A stretch of 64,000 bases of DNA from Microscillaceae bacterium (GCA_003483885.1 DMXI01000517.1:1-64000); one strand, 5' to 3'; shown: positions 17,281-26,391, counted from the first letter of the stretch. The notes: generated by a model not told the origin, from the sequence alone. A program made the numbers and translations.

Positions 17281-18729
17281 ATGAAACTAAAACTACTGAC
17301 CCTATTATGCATATTAAGCTGCTTTTTTGGAGCTCAAGCCCAAAAAATGTCTAAGCTTAAAAAAGCTGCTTTACAAGAAGCAGCTGCTTTGGAACCGCAA
17401 GTAACGAAACTCTCACAAGAGTTATGGAATTACTCAGAAACTGCCCTTAAAGAAGCTAAATCGGCCAAATTACTGATAGATGTGCTCAAAAAAGAGGGAT
17501 TTAAACTGGAAGAAAATGTAGCAGGCATGCCTACTGCTTTTGTGGCTACTTTTGGTAGCGGAAAACCAGTAATTGGTATTTTGGCTGAATTTGATGCTTT
17601 GCCAGGAGTTGGCAACGAACCAGTGCCTTATAAGAAAAAAAGAGCCGATGGTGTGATGAGTGGTCAAGGTTGTGGACACAACTTGTTTGGTTCGGCCAGC
17701 GTCAATGCAGCCATTGCGCTCAAGCGTACCATGAGCAAGCGTAAAATCAAAGGCACTATCAAGTTATTTGGTACTCCTGCCGAAGAAACTGTAGTAGGTA
17801 AAGTATATATGGCCAAAGATGGAGTGTTCAATGGTTTGGATGCAGTCATTGAGTGGCATCCAGCCACTACCAATGGGGTGAATTTTGGTAAGTCACTGGC
17901 TATGAACAACTTTGAAGTGGAATTTTTTGGACAATCAGCCCACGGAGCAGCTGACCCCTGGAACGGACGTAGTGCATTGGACGGGGTAGAAATGATGAAC
18001 TACGGCGTAAATCTTATGCGAGAGCACGTGTACCCTACTACCCGTATTCACTATGTGATTCCTAACGGTGGAGGTGCACCCAATGTAGTGCCTGACTACG
18101 CCAAGGTTTGGTATTTTGTAAGAGATACCAGTCGCGCCAATGTAGAAAAGTTTTATCAACGCATTCAGCAAATTGCCAAAGGAGCCTCTATTGCTACCAA
18201 TACTACTTACAAAGTCCGCCTCATTACTGGAGTGCATGCTTACAACCGTAACGAACCTATGATGAGAGCCATGGAAAAAAATATTTTGCTGGTAGGTGCA
18301 CCCAAATTTACCGAAGAAGAACAAGCCTGGGGTAAAAAGCTGCAAAAATCCGCAGGAAAAAAAGCACTTGGCTTTAAGACTGATATCAAAAAAATACCCA
18401 GTGACTGGCGCAAGGTCTTACCATCGGGAGGTTCTACCGATGTGGCAGAAGTAAGTTTTATTACTCCTACGGCAGGCTTTGGAGTAGCGACTGCTCCTTT
18501 TGGAGTACCTTGGCATAGTTGGGCCACTAGCTCAAGTCATGGAACTTCCGCAGGGTATAAAGGCGCTTTGGCTGCCACTAAAATACTGACCCTGACTGGT
18601 ATAGATTTATTGACTGACCGCAAGCTTTTGGAGGCGGCTAAAGCCGATTTTCAGAAAAGTACTGGGGGTAAAGCTTATCAATCTCCCCTGCCTACTGGCC
18701 AGCAGGTGATTTTGCCTAAGCAGAAGTAA
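17281..18729 (+). CDS. Secreted M20D-family amidohydrolase (AbgB-like)
   Basis: 482 aa with a signal peptide (about 1-20, ending FGAQAQ). Peptidase M20/amidohydrolase features: GILAEFDALPGVGN, the metal-binding GQGCGHNLFG, GTPAEETVVGK, EWHPATTNG, a dimerisation/lid domain (GQSAHGAADPWNGRSALD), and C-terminal GGSTDVAEVS followed by PWHSWATSSSHGTSAGYKG. This layout matches the p-aminobenzoyl-glutamate hydrolase subunit B/imidobenzoyl group of M20D, which split amide bonds of N-acyl amino acids. Being exported, it probably works on external or periplasmic peptides or conjugates. Monocistronic, ended by the bidirectional terminator at 18757-18791. Confidence 0.9.
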   Translation: MKLKLLTLLCILSCFFGAQAQKMSKLKKAALQEAAALEPQVTKLSQELWNYSETALKEAKSAKLLIDVLKKEGFKLEENVAGMPTAFVATFGSGKPVIGILAEFDALPGVGNEPVPYKKKRADGVMSGQGCGHNLFGSASVNAAIALKRTMSKRKIKGTIKLFGTPAEETVVGKVYMAKDGVFNGLDAVIEWHPATTNGVNFGKSLAMNNFEVEFFGQSAHGAADPWNGRSALDGVEMMNYGVNLMREHVYPTTRIHYVIPNGGGAPNVVPDYAKVWYFVRDTSRANVEKFYQRIQQIAKGASIATNTTYKVRLITGVHAYNRNEPMMRAMEKNILLVGAPKFTEEEQAWGKKLQKSAGKKALGFKTDIKKIPSDWRKVLPSGGSTDVAEVSFITPTAGFGVATAPFGVPWHSWATSSSHGTSAGYKGALAATKILTLTGIDLLTDRKLLEAAKADFQKSTGGKAYQSPLPTGQQVILPKQK

Positions 18730-18756
18730 AGCATTGATTTTATAGGCTTAAAAATA

Positions 18757-18791
18757 CAAAACCTCCTAAACAAAACATTTAGGAGGTTTTT
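18757..18791. terminator. Bidirectional terminator between converging genes
   Basis: Stem AAAACCTCCTAAA / TTTAGGAGGTTTT with a 7-base loop, T-rich on both strands; placed between the amidohydrolase stop (18729) and the ARPP-1 gene end (18811). Confidence 0.88.
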
Positions 18792-18810
18792 GAATAATAA
18801 TCATTTTGCT

Positions 18811-19932
18811 TTAAGCTTCTTTTTTACAAAAGCTCATCGCTAAAATCTCGTTTTCTACCTGTAAGGCACTGATGTAGTGGTTGGCAGTCTCAATACGGAT
18901 GTCCTTGCCTAACCCAACCGAATCTTGCACCAGTAAATCTTTATGATTTTCATTCAAGATGCTTTCAAAATAGGTCTTGGGTTCACCCACTGGTTCCGGC
19001 GATTTATCTTGTTTATGCATTTCATACCCTTTGGAGACCCGCTCTAGTACTTCACTAAACGCGTCCTGGTTATTGACATAATCGAAATAATCTTCCTCGT
19101 AGGCTTTTACAAATACGCCTTTGGTTTTGAAGGTAAGCCCTTCTTTAAATACAAAGTTCTCTTTCTTGGAGTTTTGGTAATAGTCTGAGTAATCACTGGT
19201 GGAGTTGCTCATTTGCTCTTTAGTGGCAAATTTATCTACTTCCTCCCAAATTTCGCTCTGACTGGCCACATACCCCCGTTTTTGCATAATAATTTGCTTT
19301 TTGAGGCTACGACGCATAGAACTATTACCATCATAGTCTGGTTTGGAAAACCCCTGCGTCTTACGCTCCCAACGACCTTGTTCTACACAGCTTACTGGAA
19401 TCACCGTGTCAGAATTGGGTTCTAATAACAAGGTAGCATTGACTACTCTATTTTGTTTTTCCCCTTCTAAAAGTGACCCTTCATAAATCAGTAAAAACTT
19501 ATTTGACTTGTTCAGTACCTTGAGATCGTTTACTGATCCATTTTCACTGATCTCTACTACTTCTACTACTTTTTCTTCCAATCCTTTGCCCAGCTCTATG
19601 ATGGGTTTTGAAAACTCCGTAGGATTGGCAATTTTAAAAGCCTGAATACCATTATTGTATTCTGAAATCACTTGAAAATCCAACTGACTTACATGGGCAA
19701 TCAACTCTTTTTTTAGGGCTTCCACTTCCGTCTCATTGTACTTATATTGCTTCTGAGCTGGAGGAGCTTCTTGCGCTGTATCCCATACATTTCTCTCTAT
19801 CATCGGCCCCTGCTGAAACACTTGTTGCTGCATTTGTATTTGTTCCTGGGGGTCCGATGCTTGGGTTGGGACTTGATTATCAGGTATTTTTTTTTGAAAT
19901 AAATTTTTGATCTTTTTGATTAGTTTGCTCAT
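18811..19932 (-). CDS. ARPP-1/DUF6569-type protein of unknown function
   Basis: 373-aa predicted cytoplasmic protein. A Lys-rich start (SKLIKKIKNLFQKK) and a Gln/Pro linker (to about 75) precede a domain that contains LLIYEGSLLEGEKQNRVVNA and the signature PVSCVEQGRW, which I associate with the ARPP-1 (DUF6569) family; other positions such as SSMRRSLKKQI and the paired KTKGVFVKAYEEDYFDYV also fit. Biochemical role of the family is not established. The N-terminal amphipathic stretch might bind membranes. A MITE-like element (19947-20121) begins 14 bases upstream of the ATG, so its promoter region has been displaced or replaced. Confidence 0.7.
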   Translation of the reverse strand: MSKLIKKIKNLFQKKIPDNQVPTQASDPQEQIQMQQQVFQQGPMIERNVWDTAQEAPPAQKQYKYNETEVEALKKELIAHVSQLDFQVISEYNNGIQAFKIANPTEFSKPIIELGKGLEEKVVEVVEISENGSVNDLKVLNKSNKFLLIYEGSLLEGEKQNRVVNATLLLEPNSDTVIPVSCVEQGRWERKTQGFSKPDYDGNSSMRRSLKKQIIMQKRGYVASQSEIWEEVDKFATKEQMSNSTSDYSDYYQNSKKENFVFKEGLTFKTKGVFVKAYEEDYFDYVNNQDAFSEVLERVSKGYEMHKQDKSPEPVGEPKTYFESILNENHKDLLVQDSVGLGKDIRIETANHYISALQVENEILAMSFCKKEA

Positions 19933-20295
19933 AGTATTTAGTTTTTGAAGTCGTCTTGACTTTTAGGATGTTGCTGAAAGCTTGTCCTGTAAGGATCTTG
20001 CTTTTGCCTGCTATCAAAGCGATTTTTTTGAGCCATAGCATCGCTACGGGGATAAAAAATCTCGAAGTTAGCGGACAAAATGAGTCGTTTATAATTCATT
20101 ATTAAAAGTTGAGACAACTTCTTTGTTAGTTAATATTTTTCCCTACGCATTTCTCTCTAAAAAGGTCGGTAAATTAGGGCAGCAATACTACCTTTACCCT
20201 CTAAACAAAGCGTTGATATCAACAATTTTCCGAAACATTTTTCTCCCAATTCCGATAAAAATAATAGACTACCACCACTTGCTACTCACACTTCT
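19933..20295. other. Spacer between the ARPP-1 gene and cas6
   Basis: 362 bases. Contains the family-2 inverted-repeat element (19947-20121), then about 170 bases with a small palindrome GTTGATATCAAC (20212-20223) upstream of cas6. No CRISPR repeat, leader or promoter box is convincing. Confidence 0.5.
19947..20121. mobile_element. MITE-like element, family 2, copy 1
   Basis: 175-bp element with terminal inverted repeats: left GAAGTCGTCTTGACTTTTA, right TTAAAAGTTGAGACAACTTC (inverse). The interior, GGATGTTGCTGAAAGCTTGT onward, is the reverse complement of the interior of 56621-56819, and both contain a TAGC-NNN-GCTA mini-hairpin. Short direct repeats TTT may flank it. Non-coding and non-autonomous; no transposase in the window. 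Confidence 0.8.
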
Positions 20296-21093
20296 ATGAT
20301 ATTTAAGATTACCTTCAAAGTACTCAACCAGGGTGCCAGCTTACCATTATCCTATCAATATGAAATCAGTTCCTGGATATATCGCCTTATGGGAGACGTT
20401 GACCGTCCCTTTGCTACTTGGTTACATGATCAAGGATACGAACTACACGGCAAACGTTTTAAACTGTTTACTTTTTCTCGTTTAAATGTGCCCAAGGGAG
20501 GGTACGCTATCCAGGGAGACCGTATGCAAATCAACGCCTCGTTTATTTCTTTTAGAGTATCATTTTTAGTAGAAAAAGCCGCAGAAACCCTACTGATGGG
20601 AATGTTTCAGGAGCAACAACTCTATTTGGGTGATAAAAAGAGCCGAATTCCACTACAGGTGACCAATGTAGAATTGTTACCAGTACCTTTATTCGGCGAA
20701 CAAGCCCACTTTCGGACTTCTTCACCTATGGTAATCTCTGAGAAAGCTCAAGATCGTCACAAGGATACTTATTTACACCCATTAGCTCCCAATTTCGCAG
20801 ATTTGTTTTGGTATAACCTCAAAAGTAAATATACCCATGCCGTTAATCACAACTTGACCGAAACACTGGATTGGGCATCTGATACCTTTGACTTGAAAAT
20901 CCTGAGCACAAAAGAGCAAATTAAATCCAGACTTATCACCATTAAAGCTTTTACTCCCCAACAAACCCGTGTACGTGGCTATCTGTTCGATTTTGCCTTA
21001 ACTGCCCCCCAATCACTACTTCGCTTTGGTACCGTGGCTGGCTTTGGCGCTTTTTGTTCACAAGGCTTTGGCTGTGTGAGAGTTTTAGAATAA
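20296..21093 (+). CDS. cas6: CRISPR-associated endoribonuclease Cas6
   Basis: 265-aa RAMP-superfamily RNase that cuts pre-crRNA inside repeats. Seen: an N-terminal ferredoxin-like domain with YEISSWIYRLMG and KRFKLFTFSRLNVP, a mid-segment (SSPMVISEK, TYLHPLAPNFADLFWYNLKSKY) typical of class TIGR01877, and the C-terminal glycine-rich loop GTVAGFGAFCSQGFGCVRV. Tyr29, His44 (WLHDQG) and Lys53 fall where the catalytic triad of archaeal Cas6 lies, so activity is plausible. No array, cas1/cas2 or effector gene lies in the 20 kb before or 43 kb after it, so it is an orphan here. A family-1 element is inserted exactly at its stop codon (21096-21197). Confidence 0.9.
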   Translation: MIFKITFKVLNQGASLPLSYQYEISSWIYRLMGDVDRPFATWLHDQGYELHGKRFKLFTFSRLNVPKGGYAIQGDRMQINASFISFRVSFLVEKAAETLLMGMFQEQQLYLGDKKSRIPLQVTNVELLPVPLFGEQAHFRTSSPMVISEKAQDRHKDTYLHPLAPNFADLFWYNLKSKYTHAVNHNLTETLDWASDTFDLKILSTKEQIKSRLITIKAFTPQQTRVRGYLFDFALTAPQSLLRFGTVAGFGAFCSQGFGCVRVLE

Positions 21094-21095
21094 GC

Positions 21096-21197
21096 CATAC
21101 TACTATAAATTTTTCATTTGTAGAGACACAAACGAAGGTGATCACGCCGTTGGCCGTGTCCTCAAGGCCAACTTTAGCCAAAATGTCTAGTAATATG
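21096..21197. mobile_element. MITE-like element, family 1, copy A (after cas6)
   Basis: 102-bp element with imperfect 18-bp terminal inverted repeats of consensus CATACTACTAGACATTTT (left CATACTACTATAAATTTT; right reads CATATTACTAGACATTTT in reverse complement). It is flanked by an exact 9-bp direct repeat AGAATAAGC (21087-21095 and 21198-21206), the first copy containing the cas6 stop codon. Inside is a 7-bp hairpin GTTGGCC / GGCCAAC. Related to 58100-58293 and 41758-41880. Confidence 0.88.
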
Positions 21198-21360
21198 AGA
21201 ATAAGCCTATAATAATTTATAAGGTCTGTCAATCATTTTTTAGTCTCATGCGTTATATGAATAAGGTTCTCTAGCGATGCCTCCTACTCCCTTCCAGCCC
21301 CGATCAATTCCTCTTAAACCGATAAAGTAATATTCAATCAATAATCAATTTTACTTACCC

Positions 21361-24300
21361 ATGAAATCAAACGATCTGAATCAAGTTGCTTTAGGTGCGC
21401 ATGTCAAAGCTTTTCCTCAAAACCTTCCAGTAGCGTTTTGGGAGGCACAATCTTCTCCCTGGCAACTTACCTATGTTAGCCCTACACTTGCTCAGACTTT
21501 ACCCGGAATACCTACCTCCTCCACTAATTTCTGGGAATTAATCCATCCTGAGGATCAAGTTTTGGTCAAAAAGTATCATCAGGAGGCTATCAATAGTCAA
21601 AAACCACAAGTGATTGAGTACCGCATTTACCTTACAAAAGGTACTTATATTTGGGTAAGGGATCAATTTGAAGCCTCTCCCAATATACCTTCTCAACTCA
21701 AGGGAGTATTGACCAATATTGATCGTGAAAAAAAACAACAGGAGTTATTCAGCACTCAAGAAAACCTCATCAAAGAAATCGTACAGGTTACGGCTCACAA
21801 AAGTGGACAAGATTACTTTGAGCAAATAGCACTAAGCCTGAGCAAAATATTAAAGGCTGATTATTTGGCCATTGGAGAAAAATTAATAAATCAAGAAGTG
21901 ATCCGCACGGTGGTCCATTGTGGTGACCATCAAATTATCCCAAACTTTTCTTATGCGCTGGAAGGTACTCCCTGTCAATTTGTGGTAGATAAGCAAACCT
22001 GTGTTTACCCAGACAAAGTCGCCCAGCAGTTTCCTGAAGATACCATGTTGACCGATTTGGAAATTGAAGGGTACCTTGGTACTCCTATATTTGATCATGA
22101 GGGCAATGGACTTGGTTTAATTTGGGCATTATACAAAATACCTATCCAAAACACTGGGCTGATCTCTTCTTTGTTTGAACTCTTCTCTAGCCGCATTGGG
22201 GCTGAAATTAATAGATTAAAGGCAGATATAGCCCTGTTAGAAAGCGAAAAACGTTTTAGAAGATACTTTAAAGCAGACAAAGCCATTCAGTTATTAATTA
22301 ATCCAGAGAACCAACAAATAGAAGATGCCAATCCAGCAGCCGAGGCATTTTATGGCTATAGTTACACCGAATTAACCAATTTAAAAATTACAGATTTACA
22401 CATTTTAGAAGAGCAAGAAGTTATTCAAAAACTACAAGAAGCTCAAAATGAAAAGTCTAATTACTTTCAGTTTCAACATCAAATAAAAAGCGGACAAATC
22501 AAATACATTGAAGCTTACTCTACTCCGCTGGAGGTAAATCAAAGAACATACATTTTGGCTACCATCCACGATATCACCGAAAGTACTCAAAATAAATTAG
22601 ACCTGCTCAAAGAAAAACAATTTGTAGACTCTATCATTCAGCATGCCACCGAAGGTATTTGCGTATGTCATGAAGTAGAATCTGCACCTTTTGTAAAGTT
22701 TACGGTATGGAACCATCAAATGGAGCAAATTACAGGGTACTCGATGGATGAAATCAATACGCTGGGCTGGTACCAAACCGTGTATGATAAAGTTACGAGT
22801 GAAAAGGCAGCAGCTCGTATGCGGCAAATGCGTCAAGGAAAAGATTTAGTCAGAGAAGTCTGGACTATTAATACTAAAGATGACTCTCCACGAATTTTGG
22901 AGATATCTACCACTACTGTCCAAAACGAAGATAAAGTGCCTCACATATTGGCCATCATGAAAGATGTCACCGAAACACAACGGGCAAAACAAGCATTGGA
23001 GGCTCGTCAAAGTCGTATGCGGTTACTTTATCAGATTACCAGCAATGTAGCCCAAGAAATCGATGAACAGTTACAACAAGCCTTAAAGCTTACCACCGAT
23101 TTTTTCAAAATCGAAACAACCTTCATTAGTCATATCGAGGCAGACAACTTTCTTATTACCAATAGCCATAGTACCACCAATATGTTGGGGGCTGGTACTC
23201 GTTTTTCTTTAGATGAAACCATTTGTCAGCTTACGTTTTCTCAAGAAACCGTAGTGATGATTAATGATCTAAAGAAAAGTCGTTGGAAAAACCAGCTCCC
23301 ACCAATTGATTTTGATAGTAAAGCTTATCTTGGTACCGTAGTCTATGTGTTTGGCAAAAAATATGGTACAATTTGTATCACCAGTACTACAAAAGCCCAC
23401 CCTTTCAATGAGATAGATGCCGAATTTATCAACTTATTATCTCGTTGGGTTGGCAATCTGATTGAGCGCAAAATCAAAGAAAAAGATCTTCGAGAAAGTG
23501 AAGAAAGGTATCGCTCACTTACTGAGTCTGCGCCAGTAGGCATTGTGCTCCACTCCAAAGGAATCATCAAATACATCAATCCGTTTGGACTACAAATGCT
23601 CGAGGCCACTCACGAACAGCTCATAGGCACTCCTGTAAGTCAAATATTACATCCGGATTCTGCAGAAGTAGCCACCGAACGAATTAAAATGCTTTATGAG
23701 AAAAAAGGCGCTTTTGTAAACCCACTAGAAGAAAAGTTTATTACCCTCAAAAATAACGTGAAAGAGTTTGTCATTAGTGGCATTGCCATCGACCAGGATG
23801 GGCAACCCGCCATTTACAATGTATTTGCCGATATGACCCACCTCAAGCAAGTAGAAAAAGAACTATTCAAGAAAACAAATCAGTTAGAAAAAGCCAATAA
23901 AGAACTGGAAGAACTGGCATATGTAGCCTCTCATGATCTAAAAGCTCCTTTGGCCAATTTTCAAGGTTTGATGATGCTCATGACTGCGGTTAACGCCATT
24001 AACACTTCGGGGGAAGAGTATTTCGAAAAAATGCAGCAGGCGGTACAACAGATGCAAGATACGCTCCATAACCTCAACGAGGTAATAGATATGAAACAGG
24101 CCTTGGGCGCTACCAAAGAAGAGCTTTCTTTTCAGCAAGTATTTGATAGTATACGTGCAAGCCTGGAAACTCAGATAACAGAAGCGCAAGCAACAATTTC
24201 AGTAGATTTTTCACTGGCACCTACTATTTTATATCCAGCTTTACAACTTAAAAGTATCCTCCAAAACCTACTAACCAATGCTCTCAAGTATCGTCACCCT

Positions 24301-24567
24301 GATCGTTTACCCAAAATTACTATTCACACCAAGCTATGTCAGGATCAGGTATGCCTTTTTATTTCAGATAATGGCCTAGGAATGGACTTAAGCAAATCAA
24401 AAGAAAAACCCTTTGGTTTATTCAAACGTTTACACACACACGTTGAAGGCAAAGGAATGGGGCTGTATATTATCAAGTCTATTGTTGATTCTCACGCAGG
24501 CCATATCACCGTAAAAAGTGAAGTTGATCAGGGAACAATATTCAAAATTTATTTAGGCAATGAATAA
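21361..24567 (+). CDS. Large multi-PAS/GAF sensor histidine kinase
   Basis: 1068-aa soluble kinase without membrane helices. Domains read from sequence: PAS (about 20-125), GAF (about 135-285), PAS (about 298-410), PAS (about 418-540), GAF (about 555-710), PAS (about 720-830), then HisKA with His858 in VASHDLKAPLANFQGL and HATPase with NLLTNALKYR, DNGLGM and GKGMGLYI. The many sensory modules suggest it integrates several internal signals; PAS/GAF ligands are not identifiable. The following response regulator begins 8 bases before its stop codon, so the two are translationally coupled partners. No REC domain is fused. Confidence 0.93.
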   Translation: MKSNDLNQVALGAHVKAFPQNLPVAFWEAQSSPWQLTYVSPTLAQTLPGIPTSSTNFWELIHPEDQVLVKKYHQEAINSQKPQVIEYRIYLTKGTYIWVRDQFEASPNIPSQLKGVLTNIDREKKQQELFSTQENLIKEIVQVTAHKSGQDYFEQIALSLSKILKADYLAIGEKLINQEVIRTVVHCGDHQIIPNFSYALEGTPCQFVVDKQTCVYPDKVAQQFPEDTMLTDLEIEGYLGTPIFDHEGNGLGLIWALYKIPIQNTGLISSLFELFSSRIGAEINRLKADIALLESEKRFRRYFKADKAIQLLINPENQQIEDANPAAEAFYGYSYTELTNLKITDLHILEEQEVIQKLQEAQNEKSNYFQFQHQIKSGQIKYIEAYSTPLEVNQRTYILATIHDITESTQNKLDLLKEKQFVDSIIQHATEGICVCHEVESAPFVKFTVWNHQMEQITGYSMDEINTLGWYQTVYDKVTSEKAAARMRQMRQGKDLVREVWTINTKDDSPRILEISTTTVQNEDKVPHILAIMKDVTETQRAKQALEARQSRMRLLYQITSNVAQEIDEQLQQALKLTTDFFKIETTFISHIEADNFLITNSHSTTNMLGAGTRFSLDETICQLTFSQETVVMINDLKKSRWKNQLPPIDFDSKAYLGTVVYVFGKKYGTICITSTTKAHPFNEIDAEFINLLSRWVGNLIERKIKEKDLRESEERYRSLTESAPVGIVLHSKGIIKYINPFGLQMLEATHEQLIGTPVSQILHPDSAEVATERIKMLYEKKGAFVNPLEEKFITLKNNVKEFVISGIAIDQDGQPAIYNVFADMTHLKQVEKELFKKTNQLEKANKELEELAYVASHDLKAPLANFQGLMMLMTAVNAINTSGEEYFEKMQQAVQQMQDTLHNLNEVIDMKQALGATKEELSFQQVFDSIRASLETQITEAQATISVDFSLAPTILYPALQLKSILQNLLTNALKYRHPDRLPKITIHTKLCQDQVCLFISDNGLGMDLSKSKEKPFGLFKRLHTHVEGKGMGLYIIKSIVDSHAGHITVKSEVDQGTIFKIYLGNE

Positions 24568-24928
24568 CCACTTAGTTTTATTAGTAGACGATGACGAAAT
24601 TACCAACTTTATGAGCAAGCAAATCCTGAGCGAATTAGGATTCAACCAAGTTGTGTCAGTAAAAAATGGCCAAGAAGCACTCAAATATGTACAAAATCGT
24701 TGTCCTGATATCATTTTTTTAGATATAAAAATGCCTGTAATGGATGGGTTTGAGTTTTTGGCTGAGTTTCAGGAAAAAAAATTATGCCCCCAAACTAAAA
24801 TTGTCATGCTTACCTCTTCGTCCCGGGAAGCGGAGAAAAAACAAGCCGCTCTATTCACGAATGTGGTTGAGTTTTTGGTAAAACCACTCACCAAGCCTAA
24901 AATTGGCCAAGTATTGAAAAAGGTATAA
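24560..24928 (+). CDS. CheY-like single-domain response regulator
   Basis: 122 aa, receiver domain only: acidic pocket Asp10-Asp12, phospho-acceptor Asp55 in FLDIKMPVMDG, signalling Thr85/Ser86 and Lys108 in FLVKPLT. There is no output domain, so it should act as a phosphorelay intermediate or by protein contact. It overlaps the kinase at 21361-24567 by 8 bases, the clear cognate pair. A terminator follows at 24933-24955. Confidence 0.95.
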   Translation: MNNHLVLLVDDDEITNFMSKQILSELGFNQVVSVKNGQEALKYVQNRCPDIIFLDIKMPVMDGFEFLAEFQEKKLCPQTKIVMLTSSSREAEKKQAALFTNVVEFLVKPLTKPKIGQVLKKV

Positions 24929-24932
24929 AAAA

Positions 24933-24960
24933 AACCTGATGCGTGTTGTCATCAGGTCAT
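24933..24960. terminator. Terminator between response regulator and secreted protein gene
   Basis: Stem ACCTGATG / CATCAGGT with an 8-base loop. The minus-strand reading is followed by eight T residues, so it ends leftward transcripts (gene 24985-25464) best; it also closes the kinase operon. Confidence 0.75.
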
Positions 24961-24984
24961 TTTATAGAAGTCTTTGCTTAAGGT

Positions 24985-25464
24985 TTAGTAACGCTTTGAC
25001 TGCTTTATATTTTGAGGACTGGGACCAGCATGAGCCACTAGCCACTGGGTATGATTGGTATATTTCTTCGCTTTCTGATCAAATACCTGTACTTGATTTT
25101 GCGCCGTGTTAACCCGAAACTTACAAACAAACTTACCCTTGGTACACCCCGAATACTTATTCATTGTTCCATAAAAGTAATTCCCTTTTTTCACGGCATA
25201 TTCAGCCAAACGATATTGTAAACCACTGGGGCAACGGCTAATCATTTGTCTTTTAAGGTTTACACGATATTTCTTAGCCAACGGCTTAGTAAGGGTTTCC
25301 CAAACCAATTTATGGCCTTTATTTCCCCAACGGGTCTTTTTTTCTGGAACAACTTTCTCTTCTTTGGCAGGAGCCTGCGCTGTGTGGCGAGATATCATCG
25401 CTGTTGAACCAACTACTATTAGTGCCAAAGTGGCCATTAAAACGATATTTCTTTTCAAATTCAT
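24985..25464 (-). CDS. Small basic secreted protein
   Basis: 159 aa with an N-terminal signal/anchor (VLMATLALIVVGSTAMISR). The mature part is strongly basic, with RWGNKGHKLVWETLTKPLAKKYRVNL, and three Cys residues (SRCPSG, SGCTKG, FVCKF); no recognised domain. Probably periplasmic or surface. It is followed on its own strand by the terminator at 24933-24960 and preceded by a 101-base spacer from the DUF2306 gene. I do not recognise a family. Confidence 0.7.
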   Translation of the reverse strand: MNLKRNIVLMATLALIVVGSTAMISRHTAQAPAKEEKVVPEKKTRWGNKGHKLVWETLTKPLAKKYRVNLKRQMISRCPSGLQYRLAEYAVKKGNYFYGTMNKYSGCTKGKFVCKFRVNTAQNQVQVFDQKAKKYTNHTQWLVAHAGPSPQNIKQSKRY

Positions 25465-25565
25465 AGTATTTATTATTTAATGGTGAATATACAGATATGG
25501 TTAAACTGTTTTATGACTCACTTGCTGTGCAATACATTGCAAAACCATTGAGCTGCTTAATTTCA

Positions 25566-26225
25566 TTATAAATTCTTTGGGGTAAACCTTAATAATAACT
25601 CTCCGACAACGAGGTTGGGTACCCAGTTGATCCATGAGGTAACTACCACTGCCAATTCTGGATTCATTGTAGGCAAGCCTAATTCTCCAATAAAATAAGT
25701 CAATAGCGGCATGTATACCCTTAATGTAACTGCGGAAAATACCAATGCATAACTCCTGACCATCCATTTGCGATGCGCTACAAAATCTCTTTGCATAGCA
25801 GTTCTAATAGCCAAATAAGTAGTAACAAACCAAAGTAAAGCTAAAATGATAAACCCAAGCTTGGCCCAAAATCCACCATTGGCATAAAATCCCATGTACA
25901 AACCGCTGGGAGCCGCAAAAAATAAAATAGTAAATACATACGCCTTGCCTAACTTGCGGTGCAATTTGGGATAACGATTACGCCAGCGAGGTACAAACTG
26001 CAAAGGGCCGGTAATCAAACAAACCAAACTACTGGTAATATGCATATAAAAAGCCGCCATCCAGGCTATATCTTTTACCAGGGTACCTTTCCAAAGCAAA
26101 AACTCAATGTCGGTACGAAAGGAGAAATAATCGGTCACATTTAGGAAAACAACTACGCTGAGTATCAGCATAATCATCCAACTTGTTCTAAGACTCCATA
26201 TTTTTATTTTGTTTTCGGCTATCAT
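25566..26225 (-). CDS. DUF2306 family membrane protein
   Basis: 219 aa with about six hydrophobic segments. The core ITSSLVCLITGPLQFVPRWR, HRKLGKAYVFTILF, and DFVAHRKWMVRSYALVF carry the conserved histidines and arginines of DUF2306, a family of small integral membrane proteins that resemble haem-binding four-helix oxidoreductases. Function is not established. It appears monocistronic. Confidence 0.82.
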   Translation of the reverse strand: MIAENKIKIWSLRTSWMIMLILSVVVFLNVTDYFSFRTDIEFLLWKGTLVKDIAWMAAFYMHITSSLVCLITGPLQFVPRWRNRYPKLHRKLGKAYVFTILFFAAPSGLYMGFYANGGFWAKLGFIILALLWFVTTYLAIRTAMQRDFVAHRKWMVRSYALVFSAVTLRVYMPLLTYFIGELGLPTMNPELAVVVTSWINWVPNLVVGELLLRFTPKNL

Positions 26226-26320
26226 TCCGCATTTTTATTGGCTAATTCAATGTAAAGACAAGTCGAAAACAAAAAGGGGGTAGAAGAAGGGATATTTTTT
26301 TCAAAAAAAGCACAGGCAAT

Positions 26321-26357
26321 AAAAAAACTCCTCTTTCAGAATTAGAAGAGGAGCTTT
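26321..26357 (-). terminator. Terminator of ftsZ
   Basis: On the minus strand: stem GCTCCTCTTC ... GAAAGAGGAG followed by a run of seven T residues, 35 bases after the ftsZ stop codon. Confidence 0.85.
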
Positions 26358-26391
26358 TATGATGGCAATTTTGTATGGAATGAACAATAAG

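Noticed and set aside
21094..21360. CRISPR array next to cas6
   Set aside because: The repeat sequence downstream of cas6 is one inverted-repeat element with target duplication, not a regular set of repeats with spacers.
25501..25767. 88-codon frame overlapping the DUF2306 gene
   Set aside because: Overlaps a better-supported membrane protein in another frame and lacks any domain.
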